Of a stretch of 5,483 bases of DNA, positions 1 through 5,483 are shown in pieces. The number at the start of each line of letters is the position of its first letter. The first letter of the stretch is position 1. The stretch is taken from the NCBI GenBank assembly GCA_945912085.1, contig CAMEBJ010000095.1:1-5483 (forward strand). Reading direction: 5' to 3'. The notes under the pieces were generated by a model that saw only the letters and a program-made list of their open reading frames with translations, had not been told where the DNA came from and searched no databases. The position numbers and the translations under genes were made by a program. This DNA comes from an uncultured Bacteroidales bacterium (GTDB lineage: Bacteria; Bacteroidota; Bacteroidia; Bacteroidales; UBA932).

Positions 1-783
1 GGCTGCATCTTCAAACTCAAGGGCATAAACCTGACCGTCTCAGGGGCCTGCGCAAGCGGTTCCCACGCGATTGGACTGGGTGCCCTGCTGATTCAGAACG
101 GGTTGCAGGATATGATTGTCTGCGGAGGCGCGCAGGAGGTCAATCCTTTCTCGATCGGCTCTTTCGACGGCATCTCGGCATTTTCAATCAGGGAGTCCGA
201 GCCTCAGAAAGCCAGCCGCCCTTTCGACAGGGACAGGGACGGTCTCGTGCCTGGAGGCGGTGCCGCCACAGTCATTCTTGAAAGCTATGAGTCAGCCGTC
301 CGCAGGGGTGCACCGATTCTTGCTGAGGTCCTTGGCTACGGTTTCTCCTCAAACGGAGACCACATCTCCTCTCCGAACGTGGACGGTCCTGCCCGCTCTC
401 TGAAGATGGCAATCCGCAGGGCCGGAATCGACATCCGTGAAATCGGTTATGTGAATGCCCACGCCACATCCACCCACGTGGGTGATGCCAACGAGGCAAA
501 GGCGATCTTCAATGTGTTCGGAGAGAGAAGCGTAGAGGTTACAAGTACCAAGAGCCAGACCGGACACGAAATGTGGATGGCCGGAGCAAGCGAGGTCATC
601 TACTCGATGCTTATGATGAAGAACGGTTTCATCGCCGGGAACATCAACTTCGAGAATCCGGACGAGGATTCCGCCCACCTGCTCATCCCATCAAAGACAA
701 TTGAGAAGAAGTTCGACACTTTCCTCAGCAATTCTTTCGGTTTCGGAGGAACGAACTCGACCCTTATAATCAGAAATCTTTAA
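1..783 (+). CDS. Beta-ketoacyl-ACP synthase (KAS II/FabF-like ketosynthase), 5'-truncated by the window
   Basis: This is a ketosynthase that would catalyse decarboxylative Claisen condensation of malonyl-ACP with an acyl chain in the cytoplasm. The frame is open from base 1, giving 260 codons and a TAA stop. About 140-150 N-terminal residues are missing compared with the usual roughly 400-residue KAS. The Cys-His-His triad is intact: the nucleophile Cys is in SGACASGSHAIG (codon 49-51), the first His is in VNAHATSTHVGD (codon 460-462), and the second is in STKSQTGHE (codon 565-567), preceded by the conserved Lys (550-552). The C terminus NSFGFGGTNSTL is the standard KAS glycine-rich end. A complete triad argues for an active condensing enzyme rather than a chain-length factor. 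The ACP follows 13 bases downstream, so the two are probably partners. By context it is the extending or priming ketosynthase of an aryl polyene/flexirubin-type pathway; a housekeeping FabF is less likely given the exporter and pigment-type neighbours. Confidence 0.93.
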   Translation, partial: GCIFKLKGINLTVSGACASGSHAIGLGALLIQNGLQDMIVCGGAQEVNPFSIGSFDGISAFSIRESEPQKASRPFDRDRDGLVPGGGAATVILESYESAVRRGAPILAEVLGYGFSSNGDHISSPNVDGPARSLKMAIRRAGIDIREIGYVNAHATSTHVGDANEAKAIFNVFGERSVEVTSTKSQTGHEMWMAGASEVIYSMLMMKNGFIAGNINFENPDEDSAHLLIPSKTIEKKFDTFLSNSFGFGGTNSTLIIRNL

Positions 784-784
784 T

Positions 785-798
785 ATATTAATTAATAT
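785..798. repeat. 14-bp perfect A/T palindrome spanning the ACP start codon
   Basis: The short gap between the ketosynthase and the ACP gene holds ATATTAATTAATAT, which equals its own reverse complement and runs into the first two bases of the ACP ATG. It is pure A/T in a window of roughly balanced base composition. No Shine-Dalgarno sequence precedes this start. An A/T-rich unstructured leader is the usual substitute in Bacteroidota, so the simplest reading is a translation-initiation region. A protein-binding site is possible but unsupported. I see no Bacteroides-type promoter (TTTG with TAnnTTTG) around it. Confidence 0.5.
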
Positions 799-1036
799 GA
801 ACAAACAGGAACTTATAGAAAAAATCAACGAGGCTCTTGCCGAAGAATTTGAGATTGAGGTCAGCGACATCACTCCTGATGCCGACATCAAGCAGACCCT
901 TGAACTTGACAGCCTTTCACTTGTGGATATGGTCGCCCTTGTAGAGTCCGTTTCCGGTGTGAAGATCAAAGGCTCCGAAGTCTCTTCAATCAAGACCTTC
1001 GGTGCTCTGTATGACTACCTTGCAGAGAGGCTGTAA
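797..1036 (+). CDS. Acyl carrier protein (type II PKS/FAS)
   Basis: This 79-residue acidic helical protein carries growing acyl chains on a 4'-phosphopantetheine arm in the cytoplasm. The modification site is Ser39 in LELDSLSLVD (codon 911-913), at the start of helix II, with the expected following pattern VDMVALVESVSGVKI. The length matches stand-alone ACPs. The acidic N-terminal helix (EALAEEFEIEVSDI) and C-terminal helix (TFGALYDYLAERL) are typical. It sits directly after the ketosynthase, and its stop overlaps the ATG of the first dehydratase (TAATG), so it is translationally coupled to that gene. It probably belongs to the pathway rather than to housekeeping fatty acid synthesis, because it is embedded between pathway genes. 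Pigment clusters of this type often encode a second ACP, which is not visible here. The start is preceded by A/T-rich sequence with no Shine-Dalgarno motif. Confidence 0.95.
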   Translation: MNKQELIEKINEALAEEFEIEVSDITPDADIKQTLELDSLSLVDMVALVESVSGVKIKGSEVSSIKTFGALYDYLAERL

Positions 1037-1467
1037 TGCAGACCGCCCCTATTGCGGAGGGCGAGGGAATATTCAGACTGATTCCCCAGCGCCCTCCCAT
1101 CGTGATGGTTGATGCCTTGTTTTCCGTCTCTGAATCCGGGGCGGAGACAGGGCTTTTTATTTCATCTGACAACATTTTCGTGTCCGGAGGCTGCCTTATG
1201 GAGCCCGGAATCATCGAGCACGTAGCACAGTCTGCAGCAGCTTTTGCCGGATATTCCCAATATCTTTCAGGTGAGGAACCGAAACTGGGATATATCGCGG
1301 AAATCAAGAAATTCTCCATTGCCAGGCTCCCGCTTGCGGGAAAGAGCCTGCGCACCAGGCTGCAGGTGCTCGGACAGGCAGGAAATATGTCGCTGATATC
1401 AGCCGAGACCTTCGATGCAGAAACGGAGATAGCCTCAGGGCAGATGAAAATATTCATAAAGGAATAA
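1036..1467 (+). CDS. ApeP-like hotdog 3-hydroxyacyl-ACP dehydratase subunit lacking the catalytic His
   Basis: This 143-residue single-hotdog protein is related to FabZ and most like the ApeP-type dehydratase subunits of aryl polyene clusters. Residues 15-26 (LIPQRPPIVMVD) correspond to the FabZ N-terminal motif LPHRYPFLLVD, with Gln18 replacing the His. The central helix is MEPGIIEHVAQSAAAFAG (residues 55-72). Aligning its VAQ with FabZ places Glu61 exactly at the catalytic acid position. Fourteen residues earlier, where FabZ has its catalytic His in GHFPG, this protein has Ile47 in SDNIFVSGG, so the catalytic His is absent. The protein is therefore unlikely to be a complete FabZ homodimer and probably pairs with the second dehydratase at 1898-2263, which has the His. 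The start is fixed by a one-base overlap with the ACP stop (TAATG) and keeps the whole N-terminal motif. Subunit assignment is from motif resemblance only. Confidence 0.82.
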   Translation: MQTAPIAEGEGIFRLIPQRPPIVMVDALFSVSESGAETGLFISSDNIFVSGGCLMEPGIIEHVAQSAAAFAGYSQYLSGEEPKLGYIAEIKKFSIARLPLAGKSLRTRLQVLGQAGNMSLISAETFDAETEIASGQMKIFIKE

Positions 1468-1468
1468 G

Positions 1469-1888
1469 ATGGAACTCAGCGAGACTGTCAAGGTGCAGGT
1501 GCGTTTCAGCGAGGTCGATGCCATCCGGATGGTGTGGCACGGGAATTACGTGCGGTATATGGAAGACGCACGAGAAGCCTTCGGGCGTAAATATGGTCTT
1601 GAATATATGACCATATTCAACAACGGGTATTTCGCGCCGATGTTCGATATGCACCTGAGGCATCATTCTGTCGCCACCGTCGATGACATCCTGACGGTGA
1701 AAATAACCTTCAGACCCTCAAGGGGCGCCAAGTTGGTGTTTGACTACGAGATCAGACGGGAAAGCGATTCCGCCCTCGTGCTGACGGCTTCGACCGTGCA
1801 ACTTTTCACCACGCGTGAAGGTGAGTTCGAACCTTCCTGTCCTCCCTTCTACGAAAACTGGAAGAGGGAAAACGGAGTGGAAATCTGA
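1469..1888 (+). CDS. Acyl-ACP/acyl-CoA thioesterase, YbgC/4HBT hotdog family
   Basis: This 139-residue hotdog thioesterase would hydrolyse acyl thioesters on CoA or ACP in the cytoplasm. The family signature occupies residues 12-38: RFSEVDAIRMVWHGNYVRYM followed by EDAREAF. Asp17 matches the catalytic Asp of 4HBT/YbgC enzymes, His24 and Asn26-Tyr27 fit the HxNY region, and the Glu-x-Ala-Arg helix follows. Its length is normal for the family. The ATG is one base after the stop of the preceding dehydratase, with AAAGGA about 6 bases upstream that could serve as a weak ribosome site. It lies between the two dehydratase genes, which suggests a pathway-specific role. It may release the finished polyene or remove stalled chains, as proposed for thioesterases in aryl polyene clusters. 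Substrate cannot be read from sequence. A housekeeping Tol-Pal-linked YbgC is unlikely because no tol genes are nearby. Confidence 0.9.
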   Translation: MELSETVKVQVRFSEVDAIRMVWHGNYVRYMEDAREAFGRKYGLEYMTIFNNGYFAPMFDMHLRHHSVATVDDILTVKITFRPSRGAKLVFDYEIRRESDSALVLTASTVQLFTTREGEFEPSCPPFYENWKRENGVEI

Positions 1889-1897
1889 GAAAAAATT

Positions 1898-2263
1898 ATG
1901 TTGGTCGAGAATTACTACAATATAGAAGGAGTGACTCCGCGTGAAGGCGGAGCGGTGTTCAATATATCCCTGAGACCGGATTGCGCGGTTTATGAGGGAC
2001 ATTTTCCCGGCACTCCCGTTTGCCCGGGCGTTTGCAGCGTGCAGATGGTCAGGGAATGTGCCGAGCAGGCTGCCGGCAGGAAATTCCGTCTCAGGGAGAT
2101 AAAGCAATGCAGATATCTTTCCCTGATGTCACCTCAGACTCATCCTCAGGTGATTGTTGACTTGTCTCTTGAGCCGTCGGACGGGGGTGAGGAGACTTTG
2201 CTGAAGGCATCCGTCCTGAGAGGTGAGGAATTGTGCCTGAGTCTCAAGGCGGTTCTGGAGTAG
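1898..2263 (+). CDS. ApeI/FabZ-like hotdog 3-hydroxyacyl-ACP dehydratase subunit with Gln in place of the catalytic acid
   Basis: This 121-residue single-hotdog protein is related to FabZ/FabA and to the ApeI-type subunits of aryl polyene clusters. The hallmark GHFPGTPVCPGVCSVQ occupies residues 34-49, with His35 as the catalytic His. FabZ has Glu (FabA and, as I recall, ApeI have Asp) 14 residues after this His; here that position is Gln49, followed by MVRECAEQAAG. Glu53, one helical turn later, is the nearest acid. The N-terminal active-site strand is shorter than in FabZ and lacks the LPHRYP motif. Together with the His-less subunit at 1036-1467 it could form a heteromer with one composite active site (His35 from this chain, Glu61 from the other). 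The start follows the thioesterase stop by 9 bases (GAAAAAATT), an A-rich leader without a good Shine-Dalgarno. Gln49 may be normal for this Bacteroidota subfamily. Confidence 0.84.
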   Translation: MLVENYYNIEGVTPREGGAVFNISLRPDCAVYEGHFPGTPVCPGVCSVQMVRECAEQAAGRKFRLREIKQCRYLSLMSPQTHPQVIVDLSLEPSDGGEETLLKASVLRGEELCLSLKAVLE

Positions 2264-2264
2264 A

Positions 2265-4799
2265 ATGGCTATGGAAAGAATCTTTGTGCCTTTGTACAGG
2301 TTTTTTGCGAAAAGGAGATGGCTGCTGTGGACCATTATGCTCATCTCCTTCGGTGTTTTTGTCTTCTTTGGGATTCAGGTGAAATACGAGGAGGACATCT
2401 CAAAGCTCCTGCCGCAGACCGATGCCTCAAAGCAGAGCGGTATTGCATTCGGCAACATCAGGGTCAAGGACAAAATCTTCATCCAGATTCATTCCGCGGA
2501 CGGGAATCCTGTCAGTCCGCAGGACCTTGCCGGGTGCTGCGATGAACTGGTTGACAGCATTCTCGTGCGTGACTCCGGACAGGGGAGGGTGGCAGGCATC
2601 CTCTACAGAATGGAGGACGACGTGATGATGATGGCGCTGGACTATGCAATGACCAATCTGCCCGTCCTGGTTGACACTTCCTGCTATTGTGCATTTGACT
2701 CCCTGATGACTGAGGAGGCTCTTGTGGTGACAATGGCGCAGAACAGTGAGATGGTGATGTCCGACCAGACCGGAAGCCTGACCACGATGGTAGGCTATGA
2801 CCCTGCCGGACTTCGCAAGGTCATTCTTCCCGGCGACATAGCCGCATCTCTCGGAGGCTTCACAATCATTGACTCGCATTTTTTCTGCAAGGATTCCACG
2901 GTTGTGATGGCATTTCTCTCCCCAGACTTCAACTCGATGGATTCCAAGGCGGGAACCGCTCTGGTGAATATGCTTGAAGACGAGATTGAATCATTCAATG
3001 AAAGACATCCGGAGGTGGAGGTGCTTTTCCACGGAAATCCTGTGCAGAGTGTCTTCAATTCGCGCCAGATAAAGAAGGACCTTGCCTTGACTATGGGACT
3101 GTCGCTGCTTCTGATTTGTCTTGTGATCGGATTGTGCTTCCGCAATGCCTCGACTTTGCCTCTGCTGCTTTTCCCTGTGATTTACGGGGCGTTCTTCGCC
3201 CTTGCCTGCGTGTTCTGGATCAAGGGCGGGATGTCGCTGATGGCCATAGGAATCGGAGCCCTCGTGCTTGGAGTGGCCTTGAGTTACTGCCTTCACATAC
3301 TCACCCACAGCAAATATGTAGATGACCCCGAGAAGATTCTCCGGGACCAGTCCACTCCGGTCTGCCTTGGCTGTCTGACCACTGTGGGAGCCTTTATGGG
3401 ACTGCTTTTCACCCAGAGCGATCTGCTGAAGGATTTCGGAATCTTTGCGTCCCTGGCAATGGTCGGAACAACGGTTTTTGCCCTGGTCTTTCTTCCGCAT
3501 CTCTTCGGAAAGAACCAGTCCCTCCGAAATGACAAGGCGTTCAAACTCCTGGACCGCATCAATTCCTACCCGGTCGACCGCTGCAGATGGCTTCTGATTC
3601 TGCTGACCCTCATCATTCTGGTCTGCTTCTGGACCCAGGGATGGGTGAAGTTTGACAGCAACTTGCGGAACATTGGTTACAATGAACCTAAAGTTGAGGA
3701 ATCCAAGGAGTTGTATGATTTGAAAAATAACGGTGGATGTGCTTCAATGTACTATGCCTCCTCTTCGGATGACCTTGACACGGCTCTTGAGCAGGAGGTT
3801 CGGATTCTTTCCGTCCTTGATTCACTCAAGTCCGGAGGCATAGTCGCAAGGCATTCCAATCCGCTTTCGCTGTTCATCCCGGAGTCAGTCCAGACAGAGA
3901 GAATCAATGCCTGGGAGGCCTACTGGACTGAGCAGAGGGAGGCCCAGGTAAGCCGGAGACTCACCAAGGCAGCTCTGGCGGAGGGACTCGACCCGGACCT
4001 CTTCACTCCTTTCTTCTCGCTTGTGGAAGCTGAATATTCCCCTGCATCCCTCTATGAGGCCGGGGTCTTGCCTGAGGAACTTCTTTCAAATTTCATTGAA
4101 CAGAGCGCCGATGGGAAATACCTGGTTTTCACCTCGGTACTGATGCCTCAGGAACAGAAGAAGACTGTCAGCGACGCTGTTGCCTCCTGTCCGGGAGCCG
4201 TTGTGATAGACCCGTTCTACTACACGAGCGACATGGTCAGGGTGCTCAACGACGATTTCAATGTCATCCTGAACATCTCGATGGTTTTCGTCCTGATTGT
4301 CCTGCTGATTTCATTCCGCAGCATAGCCCTTGCGCTGATTGCCTTTGTCCCTATGGGACTGAGCTGGTTCGTGGTCAAGGGAGTGATGGGGATTTTCGGA
4401 CTGGAGTTCAATCTGATCAATATCGTCATTGCCACTTTCATCTTCGGAATAGGTGTGGACTACAGTATCTTCGTGATGAAAGGGCTTCTTGCAGGGGCCA
4501 GCGGGAAGGATGACCGCCTCCTTTCGGAGCACAAGACAGCCATCTTCTTCTCGGCCTTCGTGCTGATTGTCGTTGTGGCTTCCCTCCTGTTTGCGGTGCA
4601 TCCGGCAATCAAGTCAATCGGTGTGAGCACGCTGGTGGGTATGAGCGCCACCATCCTGATTACATACGCCTTCCAGCCGTTCCTGTTCAGGCAGCTGATG
4701 AAAATCGGGTATTACAGCCGCCGTTTCGGCAGCGGAAAACCCGGGGATGCCCGACCACAGGAAGATGGCAGAAGGTTGAAGAGTACGGAATCGGATTGA
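2265..4799 (+). CDS. MMPL/RND superfamily exporter (predicted lipid/pigment transporter)
   Basis: This 844-residue inner-membrane protein has the duplicated RND/MMPL layout. There is one helix (about 19-38), a periplasmic domain (39-271) and five helices (about 272-291, 298-319, 323-346, 365-384, 391-413). The second half repeats this: a helix at 442-459, a second periplasmic domain (460-665) and five helices (about 666-684, 686-707, 715-739, 758-777, 783-806), then a polar charged tail. The halves resemble each other, for example FRNASTLPLLLFP versus FRSIALALIAFVP. TM10 has the proton-relay motif GIGVDYSIFV (Asp732-Tyr733). The equivalent TM4 site reads GVALSYCLHI, with Ser340 in place of Asp. 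The length fits predicted MMPL exporters of aryl polyene clusters, which are thought to hand the lipid to the periplasm or outer membrane. The ATG is one base after the preceding stop with GGAG nearby; a second ATG at 2271 is also possible. The cargo is inferred from context. Confidence 0.92.
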   Translation: MAMERIFVPLYRFFAKRRWLLWTIMLISFGVFVFFGIQVKYEEDISKLLPQTDASKQSGIAFGNIRVKDKIFIQIHSADGNPVSPQDLAGCCDELVDSILVRDSGQGRVAGILYRMEDDVMMMALDYAMTNLPVLVDTSCYCAFDSLMTEEALVVTMAQNSEMVMSDQTGSLTTMVGYDPAGLRKVILPGDIAASLGGFTIIDSHFFCKDSTVVMAFLSPDFNSMDSKAGTALVNMLEDEIESFNERHPEVEVLFHGNPVQSVFNSRQIKKDLALTMGLSLLLICLVIGLCFRNASTLPLLLFPVIYGAFFALACVFWIKGGMSLMAIGIGALVLGVALSYCLHILTHSKYVDDPEKILRDQSTPVCLGCLTTVGAFMGLLFTQSDLLKDFGIFASLAMVGTTVFALVFLPHLFGKNQSLRNDKAFKLLDRINSYPVDRCRWLLILLTLIILVCFWTQGWVKFDSNLRNIGYNEPKVEESKELYDLKNNGGCASMYYASSSDDLDTALEQEVRILSVLDSLKSGGIVARHSNPLSLFIPESVQTERINAWEAYWTEQREAQVSRRLTKAALAEGLDPDLFTPFFSLVEAEYSPASLYEAGVLPEELLSNFIEQSADGKYLVFTSVLMPQEQKKTVSDAVASCPGAVVIDPFYYTSDMVRVLNDDFNVILNISMVFVLIVLLISFRSIALALIAFVPMGLSWFVVKGVMGIFGLEFNLINIVIATFIFGIGVDYSIFVMKGLLAGASGKDDRLLSEHKTAIFFSAFVLIVVVASLLFAVHPAIKSIGVSTLVGMSATILITYAFQPFLFRQLMKIGYYSRRFGSGKPGDARPQEDGRRLKSTESD

Positions 4800-4856
4800 C
4801 AGGAACAACAGGATGAAAGAGCAGAAACGGCAAGAAACCACGGAAATCGAAGGCTG
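4800..4856 (+). other. 57-base purine-rich spacer, open in frame with both flanking genes
   Basis: This is the largest gap in the window. It is rich in A and G and shows no hairpin or T-run, so I see no terminator. The exporter and the oxidoreductase share a reading frame, and after the single TGA (4797-4799) the 19 codons up to the next ATG have no stop. They would encode a hydrophilic stretch (QEQQDERAETARNHGNRRL). The stop is followed by C (TGAC), a context known to be leaky for UGA in some systems. In another frame, an ATG at 4813 opens a 14-codon frame ending at 4857 (TGATG overlap with the next gene). It could be a coupling leader, but it is too short to call a gene. Confidence 0.45.
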
Positions 4857-5483
4857 ATGGAAAAAGACAAGGTAATAGTGATTGGCGCAGGTCTGGGAGG
4901 ACTTGAATGTGGCTACATCCTGGCGAAGAACGGCTTTGACGTAACCGTTCTGGAACAGGACGGCCAGACGGGAGGCTGCCTCCAGACTTTTGTCAGGGGC
5001 AGGGCCTTGTTCGACACCGGCTTCCATTATGTCGGGGGACTGGGTGAGGGTGGCCCGCTCCATTCTCTATTCCGCTATTTCAATCTGCTTGACCTCCCCT
5101 GGAAACAGCTTGACAAAGACTGTTTTGACGAGGTAGTCATCGGAGACGAGTCTTTCAGATTCGCAACCGGGCACGAAAATTTCATCGAAGCCCTTGCGGA
5201 AAGATTCCCCCATCAGAGACAGGAGCTCAAAGAATATGTATCCTTCCTGAAAAATGTCGGGGACCACATCTTTGACAGTCTTTCCCCAAGGGATGCCGGA
5301 GGATTCTACTCGGAGTCGCTTTTTGCCCGCTCCGCCTGGGAGTTCCTGAATGAAACCATCTCCGACCCCCTGTTGAGGCAGGTCCTCTCCGGAACATCCC
5401 TCAAGATGGAACTCAATGCGGAATCCCTTCCGCTCTATGTCTTTGCGCAGATCAACTCCTCATTCATACACAGTGCCTGGCGT
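4857..5483 (+). CDS. CrtI/phytoene-desaturase-like FAD-dependent oxidoreductase, 3'-truncated by the window
   Basis: The visible part is 209 codons, open to the window end; family members are usually about 480-520 residues, so more than half is missing. The N terminus is a dinucleotide-binding Rossmann fold: VIVIGAGLGGLECGYILAKN (residues 6-25) with Gly10, Gly12 and Gly15. Glu33 at the end of the second strand (VTVLEQ) should bind the FAD ribose. The second family motif follows, TGGCLQTF (38-45) and then FDTGFHYVGG, as in CrtI, carotenoid isomerase and retinol-saturase-like enzymes. These enzymes desaturate, saturate or isomerise polyenes. In a polyene-type cluster it may tailor the pigment chain, although exact chemistry cannot be inferred. 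The start ATG is the first in its frame after the exporter stop, and starting there gives the family's usual short lead-in (MEKDKVIVIGAG). There is a GAAGG sequence just upstream. Co-transcription with the exporter is likely. Confidence 0.9.
   Translation, partial: MEKDKVIVIGAGLGGLECGYILAKNGFDVTVLEQDGQTGGCLQTFVRGRALFDTGFHYVGGLGEGGPLHSLFRYFNLLDLPWKQLDKDCFDEVVIGDESFRFATGHENFIEALAERFPHQRQELKEYVSFLKNVGDHIFDSLSPRDAGGFYSESLFARSAWEFLNETISDPLLRQVLSGTSLKMELNAESLPLYVFAQINSSFIHSAWR

Noticed and set aside
116..403. Same-strand 95-codon alternative frame inside the ketosynthase
   Set aside because: Ser/Arg/Pro-rich out-of-frame translation fully inside conserved ketosynthase sequence.
349..678. Antisense open frame of 109 codons opposite the ketosynthase
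   Set aside because: It lies wholly opposite a clearly conserved ketosynthase, shows no recognisable motif and has low-complexity His/Val/Gly-rich translation typical of a shadow frame.
1812..1947. Ten-base direct repeat CGCGTGAAGG at 1812-1821 and 1938-1947
   Set aside because: Both copies are within coding sequence (thioesterase and second dehydratase) and a ten-base match is expected by chance at this scale.
2427..3500. Several antisense open frames of 116-169 codons opposite the exporter
   Set aside because: They overlap each other and the exporter, have no domain signature, and are rich in His, Gln, Arg and Ser as expected for the complement of membrane-protein codons.
4800..4856. Possible terminator or promoter between exporter and oxidoreductase
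   Set aside because: No inverted repeat followed by a T-run and no Bacteroides-type promoter boxes were found in the spacer.
4614..5063. Antisense open frame of 149 codons spanning the exporter-oxidoreductase junction
   Set aside because: It was considered because it crosses the largest spacer, but its translation has no recognisable motif and it opposes two well-supported genes.

Overview
The window looks like the middle of a type II polyketide/fatty-acid-like biosynthetic operon from a member of the Bacteroidota, probably a Bacteroidales-type organism. The gene set (ketosynthase, acyl carrier protein, two different hotdog dehydratases, hotdog thioesterase, MMPL/RND exporter, CrtI-like FAD oxidoreductase) matches the core of aryl polyene (APE)/flexirubin-type pigment clusters. 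The Bacteroidota assignment rests on protein style, on the presence of the oxidoreductase, and on A/T-rich leaders without a good Shine-Dalgarno sequence before two of the genes. It is an inference from family knowledge, not a database result.

Layout, all on the + strand: (1) the C-terminal two thirds of a ketosynthase (1-783, 5' end outside the window); (2) an acyl carrier protein (797-1036); (3) an ApeP-like dehydratase subunit (1036-1467); (4) a YbgC/4HBT-type thioesterase (1469-1888); (5) an ApeI/FabZ-like dehydratase subunit (1898-2263); (6) a large MMPL/RND-family exporter (2265-4799); (7) the N-terminal 209 codons of a phytoene-desaturase-like oxidoreductase (4857-5483, 3' end outside the window). 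Gaps between genes are -1 to 57 bases. I see no terminator or promoter between them, so the whole window is best read as one transcript with much translational coupling. No RNA genes, mobile elements, CRISPR or long repeats were seen, and no stretch over 300 bases lacks a gene.

Proposed joint function: the ketosynthase extends a chain held on the ACP. A ketoreductase (not in this window) would reduce each beta-keto group, and the two dehydratase subunits would remove water to give a conjugated polyene. The thioesterase would release or proofread chains. The MMPL protein would move the lipid or pigment out of the inner membrane. The CrtI-like enzyme would desaturate, isomerise or otherwise tailor the polyene. 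The aryl starter genes, ketoreductase, second ketosynthase/chain-length factor, acyltransferases and LolA-like carrier usual for such clusters would have to lie outside the window.

The most interesting observation is that the two dehydratase proteins have complementary active-site defects. Gene 3 keeps the catalytic acid (Glu61) but lacks the catalytic His. Gene 5 keeps the His (His35) but has Gln49 where the acid should be. Because hotdog dehydratases build each active site from two protomers, these two should work only as a heteromer with one composite site. Other notes: the exporter has lost the TM4 Asp of the usual Asp-Tyr pair while keeping it in TM10, and a single in-frame TGA separates the exporter from the oxidoreductase.
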